A stretch of DNA of 29,789 nucleotides, taken from the IMG/VR virus record IMGVR_UViG_3300015241_000085, positions 1 through 29,789 of that record; one strand, written 5' to 3'. Position 1 is the stretch's first letter, and each line of letters opens with the position of its first letter. A program made the position numbers and the translations under genes. The notes below the pieces were generated by a model, which had not been told where the DNA came from, ran no database searches, and saw nothing but the letters and a program-made list of their open reading frames with translations. This document shows, in pieces, positions 15,464 to 23,386 of the stretch. The stretch comes from a virus.

Positions 15464-16018
15464 CTATCCTATCGCCTGTAACGCAGCGGGTAGAACAGTA
15501 AAGTAAACCCCACGCGGAACTGCGGCTTGGTCATTTGGGTCCATCTTAACTAATTGAATGACCAATCCTGTTGTTATAGCGGTTAGGTCAACAAACCAAT
15601 GATTATCCGCATCTTTGGTTAATCCAGCCGGAGTGCCTACTCTAGCTTGAATCATAGTCTGAGCAGGCCCAACCTGACCAAGAAATACGGTATCTGCGGT
15701 ACCGGTTTCGAACCCAGTATTACCGTCGTTAAAGAAAGGTCTAGAGAGGTTTACAGCAGCGGCTTGATTAGGAACTGAACCGAAGGTCTGCTGCTGTGCA
15801 ACACCACTAGCTGCAAGATTCGCTGCTTGCTCCTTAGAGAATCCAGCGAAAGGCACCGCAGTCGTCGCAGGACTAACAACGGCGAGAACAAAGCCTGTTG
15901 CGTCCAGGAATACCGGAGTACCGGGTAGAAACGTCTGTCCCGCCTTCTCAGCCATCCTTCGGACACGAGGTTGGTTACCTGAGACGGACTGAACACTGTG
16001 AATTTCAATGCTGGCCAA
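15464..16018 (-). CDS. Head decoration or head-stabilising protein candidate, 184 aa
   Basis: The start is a TTG at 16018 with AAGGAGG 5 nt upstream, and that site is built into the last codons and stop of the preceding gene. The protein contains GQTFLPGTPVFLDATGFVLA and PFAGFSKEQAAN, a pattern resembling DUF2190-like capsid decoration proteins that begin with a short 'value, units, unwanted-offset' beta domain, and ends RGVYFTVLPAALQAIG. Position between scaffold-like and capsid genes agrees. It may alternatively be a head fibre base. Confidence 0.55.
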   Translation of the reverse strand: MASIEIHSVQSVSGNQPRVRRMAEKAGQTFLPGTPVFLDATGFVLAVVSPATTAVPFAGFSKEQAANLAASGVAQQQTFGSVPNQAAAVNLSRPFFNDGNTGFETGTADTVFLGQVGPAQTMIQARVGTPAGLTKDADNHWFVDLTAITTGLVIQLVKMDPNDQAAVPRGVYFTVLPAALQAIG

Positions 16019-16579
16019 CTAATCCTCCTTTGTCCTTTCGGACGGTAGTTTGTCATCTTCGGCCATAAAATTTGGGTCAGCGGTTTTATCCGCCGTCCCA
16101 GGCCGAAAGGCTTGTAGTTTAGACGCGAGAGTGCGACCCACATCACGCGGTACTCCTGCTTGAGTAACTGCTTTGGCGAGTTCTTTGCGACCGGTTTGTA
16201 GCTGACGATCAGGAGCCAAGCGAGCGATGCTTCGTTCCCAGTTATACTTCAAAGCACCTTCATATTGTTTACGATCAATTTTCATCAAAATCAAATCGCC
16301 GCGTATAATCTTACCGTCCTTGATAAGATTCGCCATTAAAGGCTTCCCATCGGGCATAACGACTTCCGCTGGACTGACAGGCACAAAGCCAGCGTAGATC
16401 ATTTCGTCGAGACGCTGTGTCGAACCTTGAACTCCAACTGCACGATTAACCCAGCGAAGCGAGATACCAGGATTTCGCGGCTTCACATTCACGAAATCAG
16501 GTAACTGAAGCGGGCGTGCTTCAATACCTGGAAACGGGTCCCCGTAGGGAGTATCGTGCTGTTGATTAATCATGCTCAT
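16019..16579 (-). CDS. Conserved head-module protein of unknown function, 186 aa
   Basis: The first half contains FVNVKPRNPGISLRWVNRAV and RLDEMIYAGFVPVSP, with LIKDGKIIRGDLILMKIDRK in the centre. The C-terminal third is basic and helical (KELAKAVTQAGVPRDVGRTL), ending in an acidic, Lys-rich tail. There is no protease triad or membrane segment. AGGAG lies 7 nt before the ATG. The pattern suggests a small beta domain plus DNA- or scaffold-contacting helix. It is placed between the scaffold-like gene and decoration-like gene, hence a probable head-assembly factor. Confidence 0.6.
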   Translation of the reverse strand: MSMINQQHDTPYGDPFPGIEARPLQLPDFVNVKPRNPGISLRWVNRAVGVQGSTQRLDEMIYAGFVPVSPAEVVMPDGKPLMANLIKDGKIIRGDLILMKIDRKQYEGALKYNWERSIARLAPDRQLQTGRKELAKAVTQAGVPRDVGRTLASKLQAFRPGTADKTADPNFMAEDDKLPSERTKED

Positions 16580-16589
16580 TTGGATTCTC

Positions 16590-17339
16590 CTAGACGTTAA
16601 CGAACGTCATCTTGTCTTTTGTTTTCTGATATGCTTCGGGTGTAACGCCCTTGCCGTAGCGAGCTTGTTTCTTGATAACCTCTTCTTCCATTGTCGTGAG
16701 TTTATCAGGTTTCTTCTCATCTCCAGGAAGCCTGTCTTGATTTGTTGAGACAGACTCAACGAACGTCTGAGGCTCTGCCATCAATTCGTTGAAGTGTTTG
16801 CCTTTAATATAATCAAAGAGATTGATCCAAGTCTGCATGTTGCCTTTTACATGCAGAGCAACTTCGGAGGCAGCTTTGTCAATCTCTCCAGACCACTTAT
16901 CCCAGAGTCTAGACATTGATATCTTACCACCAGGAGTAGTGACAAACTGTCCTTGGAGAGACTGTTTCGCAAGAAGCATCGCACTATTCGCTGCGGCTTG
17001 TAAAGCCACTTGAGCCACAGGCTGCATTCCATCGACGAGACGTTCTGTAAAGGCTTTGTTCTCGTCGTCGATAAAAGAAGTATAAACTCTTTCTTCGGTC
17101 TGCTGGCGAGTAGGTTTCTTAGCGTTAGCTTCGAGTTCATCAAGCGTGCGCTTGGTTTCGTTGAACTTACCGTCTAACTGGGACAAATTAGTTTTGACGG
17201 TAGAAAGCTCTGTTTTCGAGTTAGCGAGATCCTCGGTGAGTTTCTTGTTATTCAAAACCTGTTCACGGATCTGAGCTGGTGTTAAACCTAGGTCTTTTAG
17301 TTCATCGGGTATTTCTTCCTTCTTAGTTCCCCAGGGCAT
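16590..17339 (-). CDS. Scaffold-like head assembly protein
   Basis: The 249-aa protein is strongly charged and helical. Residues about 25 to 85 form a coiled coil (LNNKKLTEDLANSKTELSTV and on). A middle helical domain follows (MQPVAQVALQAAANSAMLLA), and the C-terminus is Lys/Glu-rich (EEEVIKKQARYGKGVTPEAY). Size, charge, coiled coil and position between portal and major capsid genes match internal scaffolding proteins of podoviruses and siphoviruses. AAAAGGAG lies 6 nt upstream of the ATG. It overlaps the previous 98-aa gene by 17 nt. Confidence 0.7.
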   Translation of the reverse strand: MPWGTKKEEIPDELKDLGLTPAQIREQVLNNKKLTEDLANSKTELSTVKTNLSQLDGKFNETKRTLDELEANAKKPTRQQTEERVYTSFIDDENKAFTERLVDGMQPVAQVALQAAANSAMLLAKQSLQGQFVTTPGGKISMSRLWDKWSGEIDKAASEVALHVKGNMQTWINLFDYIKGKHFNELMAEPQTFVESVSTNQDRLPGDEKKPDKLTTMEEEVIKKQARYGKGVTPEAYQKTKDKMTFVNV

Positions 17340-17619
17340 GGTCTTTCTCCTTTTCTATTTCTATCTTTCGCATTTTACCGCTAGATACGCCTTTGATATA
17401 AGTATCCACTTCGTCACGAAGTCCAAGCAGAGTATCCAGAACTTTGAGAGCACCTTGAAAGCGATATATCTCCACGGTATCGTGAGAAGTACCGAGCTTA
17501 TCGAAGATTTCTTTTCGATAATCTCTAAGAAACTCATTGAAGCATTCCGCTGCCTCCTCCTGGAGCCATCCCCGGAATTTGTGGGCCTGCACCAGGAGCT
17601 TGTCCAGTTTGTTGGCCAC
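17323..17619 (-). CDS. Small helical protein overlapping the portal gene end, 98 aa
   Basis: It begins with a GTG at 17619, with AGGAGG 5 nt upstream, and overlaps the last 86 nt of the portal gene in another frame. It is helical throughout (CFNEFLRDYRKEIFDKLGTS, VEIYRFQGALKVLDTLLGLR) and ends in a basic stretch, KMRKIEIEKEKDHALGN. There is no membrane segment or metal motif. The strong ribosome site argues that it is real despite the overlap. A portal- or scaffold-associated role is suggested by position only. Confidence 0.65.
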   Translation of the reverse strand: MANKLDKLLVQAHKFRGWLQEEAAECFNEFLRDYRKEIFDKLGTSHDTVEIYRFQGALKVLDTLLGLRDEVDTYIKGVSSGKMRKIEIEKEKDHALGN

Positions 17620-19405
17620 CTTGACCTCCTAACTGCGGTTCTGGTACGAGAAGGTCTACGTCTTCTTGATCGAAATTACGAAGGACATTCTTCATAACTA
17701 TGTTAGAGGCTTTGATAACCTGAGCGAGATAAACTTTTACTTCTGGAGGCGTCATCATGCTAGATGTTTGATTAATCAGGTTAGCGATACCCATATAATG
17801 CTGGCGCATTAGATTAACCAACAAGAAAAGATTCTGCTTCTCGACTTCTTTATTAACAGACGCCGTAGATGAGTAAATCGGAAGTCCGATCCTAGCGGAT
17901 TTCACAGCCTCCAATGCTTTCGTTATTTTCGACGCCTTCTCTCCAAACATCTCAAGAAGAGAAGAACGAACACCGAACTTAGCATAATCAGCAAGAAGAA
18001 TTCTACCGAGTTTGGTGTGAGCATATCGAAGATCCGATATATTAAGATCAGTTCTTCTATTGCCTTCTTGCATTACGGACAAAGTGCCCATAGCGGTATA
18101 AATCCCCCGCTTACCCTGGGACCCGGCCCCCGCCCCTTGCATTGGAGGACTTATTCCAGCTCGTCGCTCGGCAAGTTCGAGAGAGAATCTTTCATCATCG
18201 ATAGTTTGCTGTGATATATCTCCAGCCTGTAAGGATTCGATTTCGTCCTTCTCCGCAGGAACACACGCAGAAGGATAGATACGATAGCCAGCGTGGAGCT
18301 TAGAATCAGGAGAAACGCGCCACACACGAGTGTTAGCGATAGTACGGTTATCGAGTCTTTGATTATGCTGCTCAGAAATCTCCTCCTGAAAAGCCCACAT
18401 GGTTTCACAGAAGCCATAGCCGTAGATCATATCATCGCGGTAGAAAAGGCGTGCCAAAGCGAAAGGCAGGATTGTATGCGTATCGTAGATCGCACGCATC
18501 AAAGTATCAGAGTTTTTATGATACGTAGCGATTATCGCTGGCTTGTATTTACCATCAGGAGTAGGCCAGTTTAGCCAGCATTCGTAAAGATCCCATTCTT
18601 TGTAGCCGTAGGTACCTGTCGTCTTGGCTCCGAGAGTCTCTTCATTCATCAACTGCGGATAAGCAGGAGAAGTTCGATCAGGACGGGATAGAATAGAATC
18701 AACTCTCAAAGGATCGTAAATCTTAAAGAACCGTCGCTCTTCAAGTTCACTTTTAATCATTACACGTTTATGAATTCGAATATCAGCAGATTCGAGAGAC
18801 TTTGCACCAGGAGGAATCAAGAAATGTTCGAAAGCAATTTTCTCAGGGCGTGGGCCTTCATACGCAGTTTCACGCATGAAAGCAACTTCCTTTCTACCAG
18901 AGCCATCTCCTTCGGATTCTACGAGTTCGTCTCGATAGCGGATTTCGTGTGGGCATTTTAGAACAGACGTGCCGTACTTAATACCCTCACCAAACCATTC
19001 GTGGTAGACTCTGTAAAGATCCAACTCCGTTGGTTCGATACCTACATACTCCATAAACTCTTCGAGTCCCGTCCGAACGGAGTCATCAATATCTTTATGA
19101 GAACCAAAAATTTTAGCAACCCAAGGAGGCCTTGTTTTCAATACCGCCGACATAACGCGAGCAAGTAAGGTGTCACTGAAAGTAGCAATAATAGGAACAA
19201 CCAGATTTGAAGCGTTATAGAATGGGAACTCACGGGTTTTCTCTCTAGGCGTGGCCTCATACGCCTTACGCCACTTAACAATCTTCGTTTCGTGAAGCTC
19301 ACGGAGACCGTCTTCGAGCGCCAGAATACGCATCTTTAGATGCGCCTTCAGCTTCGACTCGGCGTCGTTAGACAGCTTAACAGGGATGAAGTTTCTATCA
19401 GGCAT
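17534..19405 (-). CDS. Portal protein
   Basis: The 623-aa protein has an N-terminal helical region (KWRKAYEATPREKTREFPFY NASNLVVPII), a central part with YGTSVLKCPHEIRYRDELVE and FEHFLIPPGAKSLESADIRI, and the clip/stem-like helices PFALARLFYRDDMIYGYGFC and AFQEEISEQHNQRLDNRTIA. It ends in a long Gln/Gly/Pro-rich tail. This matches large portal proteins of podovirus-type phages, which form the dodecameric DNA channel and tail anchor. The ATG overlaps the stop of a 56-aa gene (TAATG) and no Shine-Dalgarno is obvious, so it may rely on coupling. It follows the terminase genes as usual. Confidence 0.8.
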   Translation of the reverse strand: MPDRNFIPVKLSNDAESKLKAHLKMRILALEDGLRELHETKIVKWRKAYEATPREKTREFPFYNASNLVVPIIATFSDTLLARVMSAVLKTRPPWVAKIFGSHKDIDDSVRTGLEEFMEYVGIEPTELDLYRVYHEWFGEGIKYGTSVLKCPHEIRYRDELVESEGDGSGRKEVAFMRETAYEGPRPEKIAFEHFLIPPGAKSLESADIRIHKRVMIKSELEERRFFKIYDPLRVDSILSRPDRTSPAYPQLMNEETLGAKTTGTYGYKEWDLYECWLNWPTPDGKYKPAIIATYHKNSDTLMRAIYDTHTILPFALARLFYRDDMIYGYGFCETMWAFQEEISEQHNQRLDNRTIANTRVWRVSPDSKLHAGYRIYPSACVPAEKDEIESLQAGDISQQTIDDERFSLELAERRAGISPPMQGAGAGSQGKRGIYTAMGTLSVMQEGNRRTDLNISDLRYAHTKLGRILLADYAKFGVRSSLLEMFGEKASKITKALEAVKSARIGLPIYSSTASVNKEVEKQNLFLLVNLMRQHYMGIANLINQTSSMMTPPEVKVYLAQVIKASNIVMKNVLRNFDQEDVDLLVPEPQLGGQGGQQTGQAPGAGPQIPGMAPGGGSGMLQ

Positions 19406-19575
19406 TAAAGAGCCAGTAGAGCTTTAATATCTTCTTTGTTCTGCAAATCCTGTGCATCTGCCAAAGCAACCAACTGCTCAGGAGTTAGTCCTGCTTGTCC
19501 TTTGACAGATTTGATAAACTTAATTACTTCATCAAGGATAGTCAAGCCTAGCATAACTGCAACATTAGGATCCAT
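19405..19575 (-). CDS. Small helical protein upstream of the portal, 56 aa
   Basis: Translation from the ATG at 19575 gives MDPNVAVMLGLTILDEVIKF, then IKSVKGQAGLTPEQLVALAD and AQDLQNKEDIKALLAL. The stop TAA overlaps the portal ATG. The upstream lipoprotein gene stops just before it and ends in AAAGGAAAG, which serves as ribosome site. The protein looks like two short amphipathic helices with a TPEQL turn. No family is recognised. Tight coupling to the portal gene suggests a small assembly factor. Confidence 0.65.
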   Translation of the reverse strand: MDPNVAVMLGLTILDEVIKFIKSVKGQAGLTPEQLVALADAQDLQNKEDIKALLAL

Positions 19576-20004
19576 TTACTTTCCTTTCGCACTCTGAACT
19601 GCGAGGCTCACGCCGTTGATAGCCGTATCAACGGCTTTAAGAATCGCTGAAGCACTCGGATCGTTCATAACTTGAGGAGTAATTTGAGCGCAACGAACGA
19701 AGGAGTCTGCGATTGGTAGAAAAGACTGTTTTACAGTTTGGCCAGAGTTGTGAGTGTTTACTACAGCTTGACGAAAAACTGTGTTACAGTTAGTAACAGT
19801 ATCAAGAATACCGGCGACGGTGGCTTTCTTTTTGTCGTCTATAGTACCAGCACTGTAGTAGGTGGCTGTAATCTTAATAGCAGAACTAACAGCCTGAGAA
19901 ACGTCGGCTGAGCCTTGTAAAGCCGCTTTATAAGGGTCCTGCGGACACCCACTAAGTAGTAGGAGGAGCGGGAGGAGCAGGAGTATCATTCGTCGTTTTT
20001 CCAT
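19576..20004 (-). CDS. Phage lipoprotein, possible outer-membrane spanin or exclusion factor
   Basis: The N-terminus MEKRRMILLLLPLLLLLSGC is a full lipoprotein signal: basic start, hydrophobic core, and LSGC lipobox with the lipidated Cys at residue 20. The mature part (about 122 aa) is helical and Ala/Val/Ser-rich (SADVSQAVSSAIKITATYYS, ending in VSLAVQSAKGK) with two further Cys. Its start lies inside the 3' end of a small membrane-protein gene. Known phage lipoproteins with such overlap are Rz1-type spanins (usually shorter) and lipoproteins that block receptors. Which of these it is cannot be decided here. Confidence 0.75.
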   Translation of the reverse strand: MEKRRMILLLLPLLLLLSGCPQDPYKAALQGSADVSQAVSSAIKITATYYSAGTIDDKKKATVAGILDTVTNCNTVFRQAVVNTHNSGQTVKQSFLPIADSFVRCAQITPQVMNDPSASAILKAVDTAINGVSLAVQSAKGK

Positions 20005-20218
20005 TTGTTACCACCTTTTGATAGGAAGGATAAAGTTTCATTGTTATACTACGAAGATTAAGAGCACCAACGGTGCCTATAAAAACAACGAGAATTCTGT
20101 AGACTACTTGAAAACGCGGGGCAAAAGAAAAGACTTCGTAGGGAGGAAGAACAGAGCCTATAAGTGAGCAAACAAGAACAACACCAGCGATAATATCAAA
20201 ATAATGATGTGATGGCAT
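19952..20218 (-). CDS. Holin-like membrane protein, 88 aa
   Basis: Two membrane helices are visible, residues about 9 to 30 (IIAGVVLVCSLIGSVLPPY) and about 37 to 56 (VVYRILVVFIGTVGALNLRS), followed by a polar, Pro/Thr-rich C-terminal tail. The ATG overlaps the terminase stop (TAATG). The last 53 nt overlap the lipoprotein gene. Two helices, a short polar tail and the next-door lipoprotein suggest a lysis unit (holin plus lipoprotein), with the M15 endolysin further downstream. It could also be a simple membrane anchor. Confidence 0.65.
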   Translation of the reverse strand: MPSHHYFDIIAGVVLVCSLIGSVLPPYEVFSFAPRFQVVYRILVVFIGTVGALNLRSITMKLYPSYQKVVTNGKTTNDTPAPPAPPTT

Positions 20219-21939
20219 TAACGAGCTCCTATTGAATAAGGCAGATTTATCTTACGTGCCCAAGCTGCGTTCTGCATCTTCCACTTCTGACCCTCTACCC
20301 AGGACTGCGGTAGTCGTAGCATCTGCGGGACGTAGGCCAGGGCATCGAGTAAGTCCACGAATCTGCCACGAGGAAAGGAAGTATATTCACCCTTAAAATC
20401 TTGAAACCTACGCTGAGTGTAAAACTTATTAGATTCAAAGATGGGAGAAAGTACGTTTCGGATTCTCCATTCTTTCTTTCGAGTGATAGTACCGTCAGGG
20501 GCATCGACTTCACCTTTAAGCTCAATAAGACGAAGGTTACGATTCTCCAGTCTGTTCCGATAATTGATGTGATAAGCCAAGTACTTCTGGGCAGCAACAG
20601 TCTCGATACCGAGCTTACGCATGTTCCATTTCGCGGCTATTTCGTAGAGCTTTGCGATGTATTTATCGGACTCACAGGCTTCTGCCCAGCAGTCAAGCAG
20701 GTAATAACGGCCATCAGACGAAAGACCGACGACATTAATAGCGTGCCGGCAGCGTCCCTCAGCTCCGCTATGATTTGGGTCAGTGACCATACACACACTA
20801 AGGTGAGAAACCTTAATGTCCTTAACAATGACCCCATCGACAACTTCGTGTCGAATGATTTCTTCATCATTCTCTCCCTTGAATATAGAGAAATGACGCA
20901 AGTCGGATTCTTTGAAAGCAGCGTTTTCAGGAGAGGCGGGATTATTTAAGAACTGACAAGAGAATTGATACGCGCCTAAGCGTTCGCGCCATCTAGCGAG
21001 CTTCTCAGCGGAGAACTCCTCAGGGAATATAGGAGTGTCAATAGGATGTGCAGAGCAGCAACCGCCCATTGCGCTATGCGTCTGGAATGAAAACCAGGGT
21101 GCGTTCTCTCTTATCCAGCTATTTAAGTCGTAATAACCCCAACGGTTTCCAACCACTAATTCATCGTTATCTTCAAGAGCATCTTCGTTTTCAAAAGCGC
21201 CGACCATGAGTTGATGACACTCAATAGCCTTGTCCATAATGGACGGAGATTCTATGGCTTTGCGTCCTACAAGGTCATCTTGTACCACTAACCCATTATA
21301 GTGCCTAGACTGGAGGGCACCCCCGACGCCAAGAAAATCGAAGGTGCCTTCCCCATGTCCCCCCAGTGACTTACATTGTGTCGGCAGCCTGTGGCACTTG
21401 GAGATGTTTGACCATATTTCAGAGGAGGTGGGAATTAATTCAGGGAAGATATTACGATATACTTGGTTGGATTCGTAGTGAAAGTCAATTTTTCTCCCAA
21501 GTTTACCAGCATTGGTAATGTTCTCAGAGACCAGAAGATTGCGGGCCTCTGGACGGTGTATTTCTTGTTGCCATCGAATAAACTCAGGAGGATAACCAAG
21601 TCTTTGAAACTCTCGAAGATCCTCATCTGAGCAGAAGAGGACGCGCCACATTGGAAGACCTTCGCCGCAGATAGTGGACTTGAAGTGATCTCGTGGGATT
21701 TCATAGACGTCCTTGATATGCCGACGTTCGAGGGACTGACATAAAGGCTTATGAAGAGCTTCTGTAAGACGCCGACGACGGAGGGTGATCTTGATAAAGA
21801 AGTAAAGAGAGCCAAGACTATTAAGGCGCATCGCTTTGCGCCAAGCCTCGCCAGTCAAGCCGACTATTGGAAGTGGCTTGAAGGTGGAATCAAACTCAAA
21901 TACTTTAGAATCTTTATTAAGCTGTTCTAAAGTTTCCAA
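20218..21939 (-). CDS. Terminase large subunit (packaging ATPase and nuclease)
   Basis: The 573-aa protein has a degenerate Walker A at about 82 to 89 (PRDHFKST), a Walker B at LVVQDD, and the motor segment VVGNRWGYYDLNSWI. The C-terminal RNase H-like nuclease shows VTDPNHSG (first Asp), LGIETVAAQKYL (Glu) and FVDLLDALAYV (last Asp). It cuts and pumps DNA into the prohead. A TAA lies directly upstream in frame, so the TTG at 21939 is the earliest start. GGAG precedes it by only 3 nt, and M37 is the next choice. It ends in a TAATG overlap with the holin-like gene. Confidence 0.88.
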   Translation of the reverse strand: METLEQLNKDSKVFEFDSTFKPLPIVGLTGEAWRKAMRLNSLGSLYFFIKITLRRRRLTEALHKPLCQSLERRHIKDVYEIPRDHFKSTICGEGLPMWRVLFCSDEDLREFQRLGYPPEFIRWQQEIHRPEARNLLVSENITNAGKLGRKIDFHYESNQVYRNIFPELIPTSSEIWSNISKCHRLPTQCKSLGGHGEGTFDFLGVGGALQSRHYNGLVVQDDLVGRKAIESPSIMDKAIECHQLMVGAFENEDALEDNDELVVGNRWGYYDLNSWIRENAPWFSFQTHSAMGGCCSAHPIDTPIFPEEFSAEKLARWRERLGAYQFSCQFLNNPASPENAAFKESDLRHFSIFKGENDEEIIRHEVVDGVIVKDIKVSHLSVCMVTDPNHSGAEGRCRHAINVVGLSSDGRYYLLDCWAEACESDKYIAKLYEIAAKWNMRKLGIETVAAQKYLAYHINYRNRLENRNLRLIELKGEVDAPDGTITRKKEWRIRNVLSPIFESNKFYTQRRFQDFKGEYTSFPRGRFVDLLDALAYVPQMLRLPQSWVEGQKWKMQNAAWARKINLPYSIGAR

Positions 21940-22139
21940 TTACTCCAATCTTTCTTCTTGGCGTTGAAGAAAGTTAAAGATTTCACTAATGGACTGCGAG
22001 CCTTCGGCTCTTCGTCCTCGGCGGGCCAGGGCCCCCTGGAAGTTCTGTACGCAAGCCTGCGGCAAAAAGGCGCTTCTGAGTATCGGTATGCGGCTTGTTG
22101 GTCCTCTTGCGTACTATGTTGTCTCTTCAGGCAGAGCAT
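21927..22139 (-). CDS. Doubtful small reading frame before the terminase, 70 aa
   Basis: A basic, polar 70-aa frame (MLCLKRQHSTQEDQQAAYRY at the start) overlaps the terminase start by 13 nt. No Shine-Dalgarno precedes it, and it runs through a region with several hairpins and a 14-bp inverted repeat, so the DNA may act as RNA or as a packaging site. If translated it could couple to the terminase TTG start. I recognise no domain. Confidence 0.3.
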   Translation of the reverse strand: MLCLKRQHSTQEDQQAAYRYSEAPFCRRLAYRTSRGPWPAEDEEPKARSPLVKSLTFFNAKKKDWSNWKL

Positions 22140-22185
22140 AGATTTATTAGAACCTCATCCGTAACTTGCCCACCGATACTCAGAA
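22074..22185. repeat. 14-bp perfect inverted repeat upstream of the terminase gene
   Basis: TTCTGAGTATCGGT (22074-22087) and ACCGATACTCAGAA (22172-22185) flank 84 nt. On the plus strand the right arm is followed within 4 nt by seven T (22189-22195). Smaller hairpins lie to the left: CCAGG/CCTGG near 22030 and GAGCC/GGCTC near 22000. Possible roles are a leader structure of the terminase message, an antisense-blocking terminator, or part of a packaging site. Confidence 0.55.
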
Positions 22186-22193
22186 CTCTTTTT

Positions 22194-22508
22194 TTAGCAT
22201 ACATTTACGTTGTCGTGTATCTTGGCTTTGGCAGCCGCTTCTGTACCACAAGTACACGGATGCTTACCGCAGGTACAGTTAGGCGTATGAAAGCCATGTC
22301 CAGCTCCGCGGAACTTCCCGGAGGGGCGACGCGCCATCCTGCCTGCATTTACTTTCGAGGCGTTCTCGTCTTCATGTGAAGCAAACTCGATTGTAGAAGG
22401 ATACTTCCCACTGCGTGGATCATGGACGGAACCTGTGGAGGCCGTGCGGGAACCCTTGGGTTTTACTTCTTTCGCATCGTCGTAGCGTGCGCTGTCGGAG
22501 GATGGCAT
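22194..22508 (-). CDS. Small hydrophilic protein with a Cys-rich C-terminal part, 104 aa
   Basis: The first 70 residues are polar, charged and probably disordered (MPSSDSARYDDAKEVKPKGS; FASHEDENASKVNAGRMARR). The C-terminus has a compact metal-binding-like cluster, CTCGKHPCTCG, and a last Cys at the end. GGAG lies 9 nt before the ATG. A 21-bp repeated motif lies just upstream (22526-22546). It sits between a 73-aa gene and the terminase leader. No family is recognised. Confidence 0.6.
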   Translation of the reverse strand: MPSSDSARYDDAKEVKPKGSRTASTGSVHDPRSGKYPSTIEFASHEDENASKVNAGRMARRPSGKFRGAGHGFHTPNCTCGKHPCTCGTEAAAKAKIHDNVNVC

Positions 22509-22525
22509 AGCTAAACTCCGTTTCT

Positions 22526-22546
22526 GTTCACTCTGTGAACACTAAA
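22526..22546 (+). repeat. 21-bp repeated semi-palindromic motif, copy 3
   Basis: It reads GTTCACTCTG then TGAACACTAAA, between the 73-aa gene stop and the start of the 104-aa gene. The arms GTTCAC/GTGAAC are a perfect 6-bp palindrome with a TCT loop. Orientation relative to the downstream gene is the same as copy 2. Confidence 0.7.
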
Positions 22547-22553
22547 TCGTCTG

Positions 22554-22775
22554 CTATTGAATAACTTCGTAACAAGTCCATGTAGTAAGATCCGCTGCTG
22601 TTTCTCTCGGGATAGCAAACTTAACTCTTAAAACTCGTCCGTCTTCTAGTTTCTTCTGATACGCTAAGTGAATTCTGTAAGAGCCAATTACTCTACCAGT
22701 AACGGAAAGACCTTCAGGTACTATATCACCTTCTCTCCTATCTACAATCTCTAGATTCGTTTCTGCTGTTGTCAC
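22554..22775 (-). CDS. Small protein of unknown function, 73 aa
   Basis: The start is a GTG at 22775 that overlaps the stop of the terminase small-subunit-like gene (GTGA). The sequence looks like a small beta barrel (GLSVTGRVIGSYRIHLAYQK, then VLRVKFAIPRETAADLTTWT) with no metal motif. No family is recognised. Tight coupling with packaging genes suggests a packaging or head role. Confidence 0.6.
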   Translation of the reverse strand: MTTAETNLEIVDRREGDIVPEGLSVTGRVIGSYRIHLAYQKKLEDGRVLRVKFAIPRETAADLTTWTCYEVIQ

Positions 22776-23386
22776 TGAACTCTCTTCGATCCGTTAATCT
22801 CATTTACTACCTTATCCGCTTCCTTCGATACAACGTCGATCACCCCGTCGGGTAGTCTAACGGCATCGATAGCAAGTTCGGAGGGCTTGCTCCTTTGCGC
22901 GACGCGATCAGGGTCTCTATCAAGAAGCTCCAGCGAAGCTGCAAGCGCGGTCTTCAAGTCTCGCCGTTGATTCGCCACTTCGATAACAGTACGCAACGCA
23001 GCCGGCACCGCCCCGCGAACTTCATTACGAAGTGTCTCGACATTCCCTGCTATCGCTCGATCCATCGCCGAGAGCGTGCCATCGAAGATGGCTTCTTCTA
23101 CTTCTTTGTATTCTGGGAGATTAATGAGATAATGAAAAGCAGGAGGTGTTATACCTTCGCGGAGCTGGATAACCTGATCTTTAATACCCGCTACGCGCAT
23201 CCGAGCTACCCGTTGGATGCGAAGCCGGAGAGCAGACGAAACGCCACCCGGGCGGCCCGGCCCCCCAACTGCTTGATGATTACCTTGTCCATTATTAACA
23301 GGGCTGTTATCTGGGAATGGAGAAAGCTCCGCTTCTAGAACTGCGTTAACTCCGTTAGGAGAACCGTTAGGAACGTGGATTTTCAA
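22772..23386 (-). CDS. Probable terminase small subunit
   Basis: The 204-aa protein has a disordered N-terminus, then a helix-turn-helix-like region (RVARMRVAGIKDQVIQLREG, then ITPPAFHYLINLPEYKEVEE). A helical oligomerisation region follows (LRTVIEVANQRRDLKTALAA SLELLDRDP), a pattern usual in small terminases that bind the packaging site and feed the large subunit. The start is a TTG at 23386 coupled to the upstream stop (TTGA). Two short genes separate it from the large subunit. The call rests on domain layout and position. Confidence 0.6.
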   Translation of the reverse strand: MKIHVPNGSPNGVNAVLEAELSPFPDNSPVNNGQGNHQAVGGPGRPGGVSSALRLRIQRVARMRVAGIKDQVIQLREGITPPAFHYLINLPEYKEVEEAIFDGTLSAMDRAIAGNVETLRNEVRGAVPAALRTVIEVANQRRDLKTALAASLELLDRDPDRVAQRSKPSELAIDAVRLPDGVIDVVSKEADKVVNEINGSKRVQ

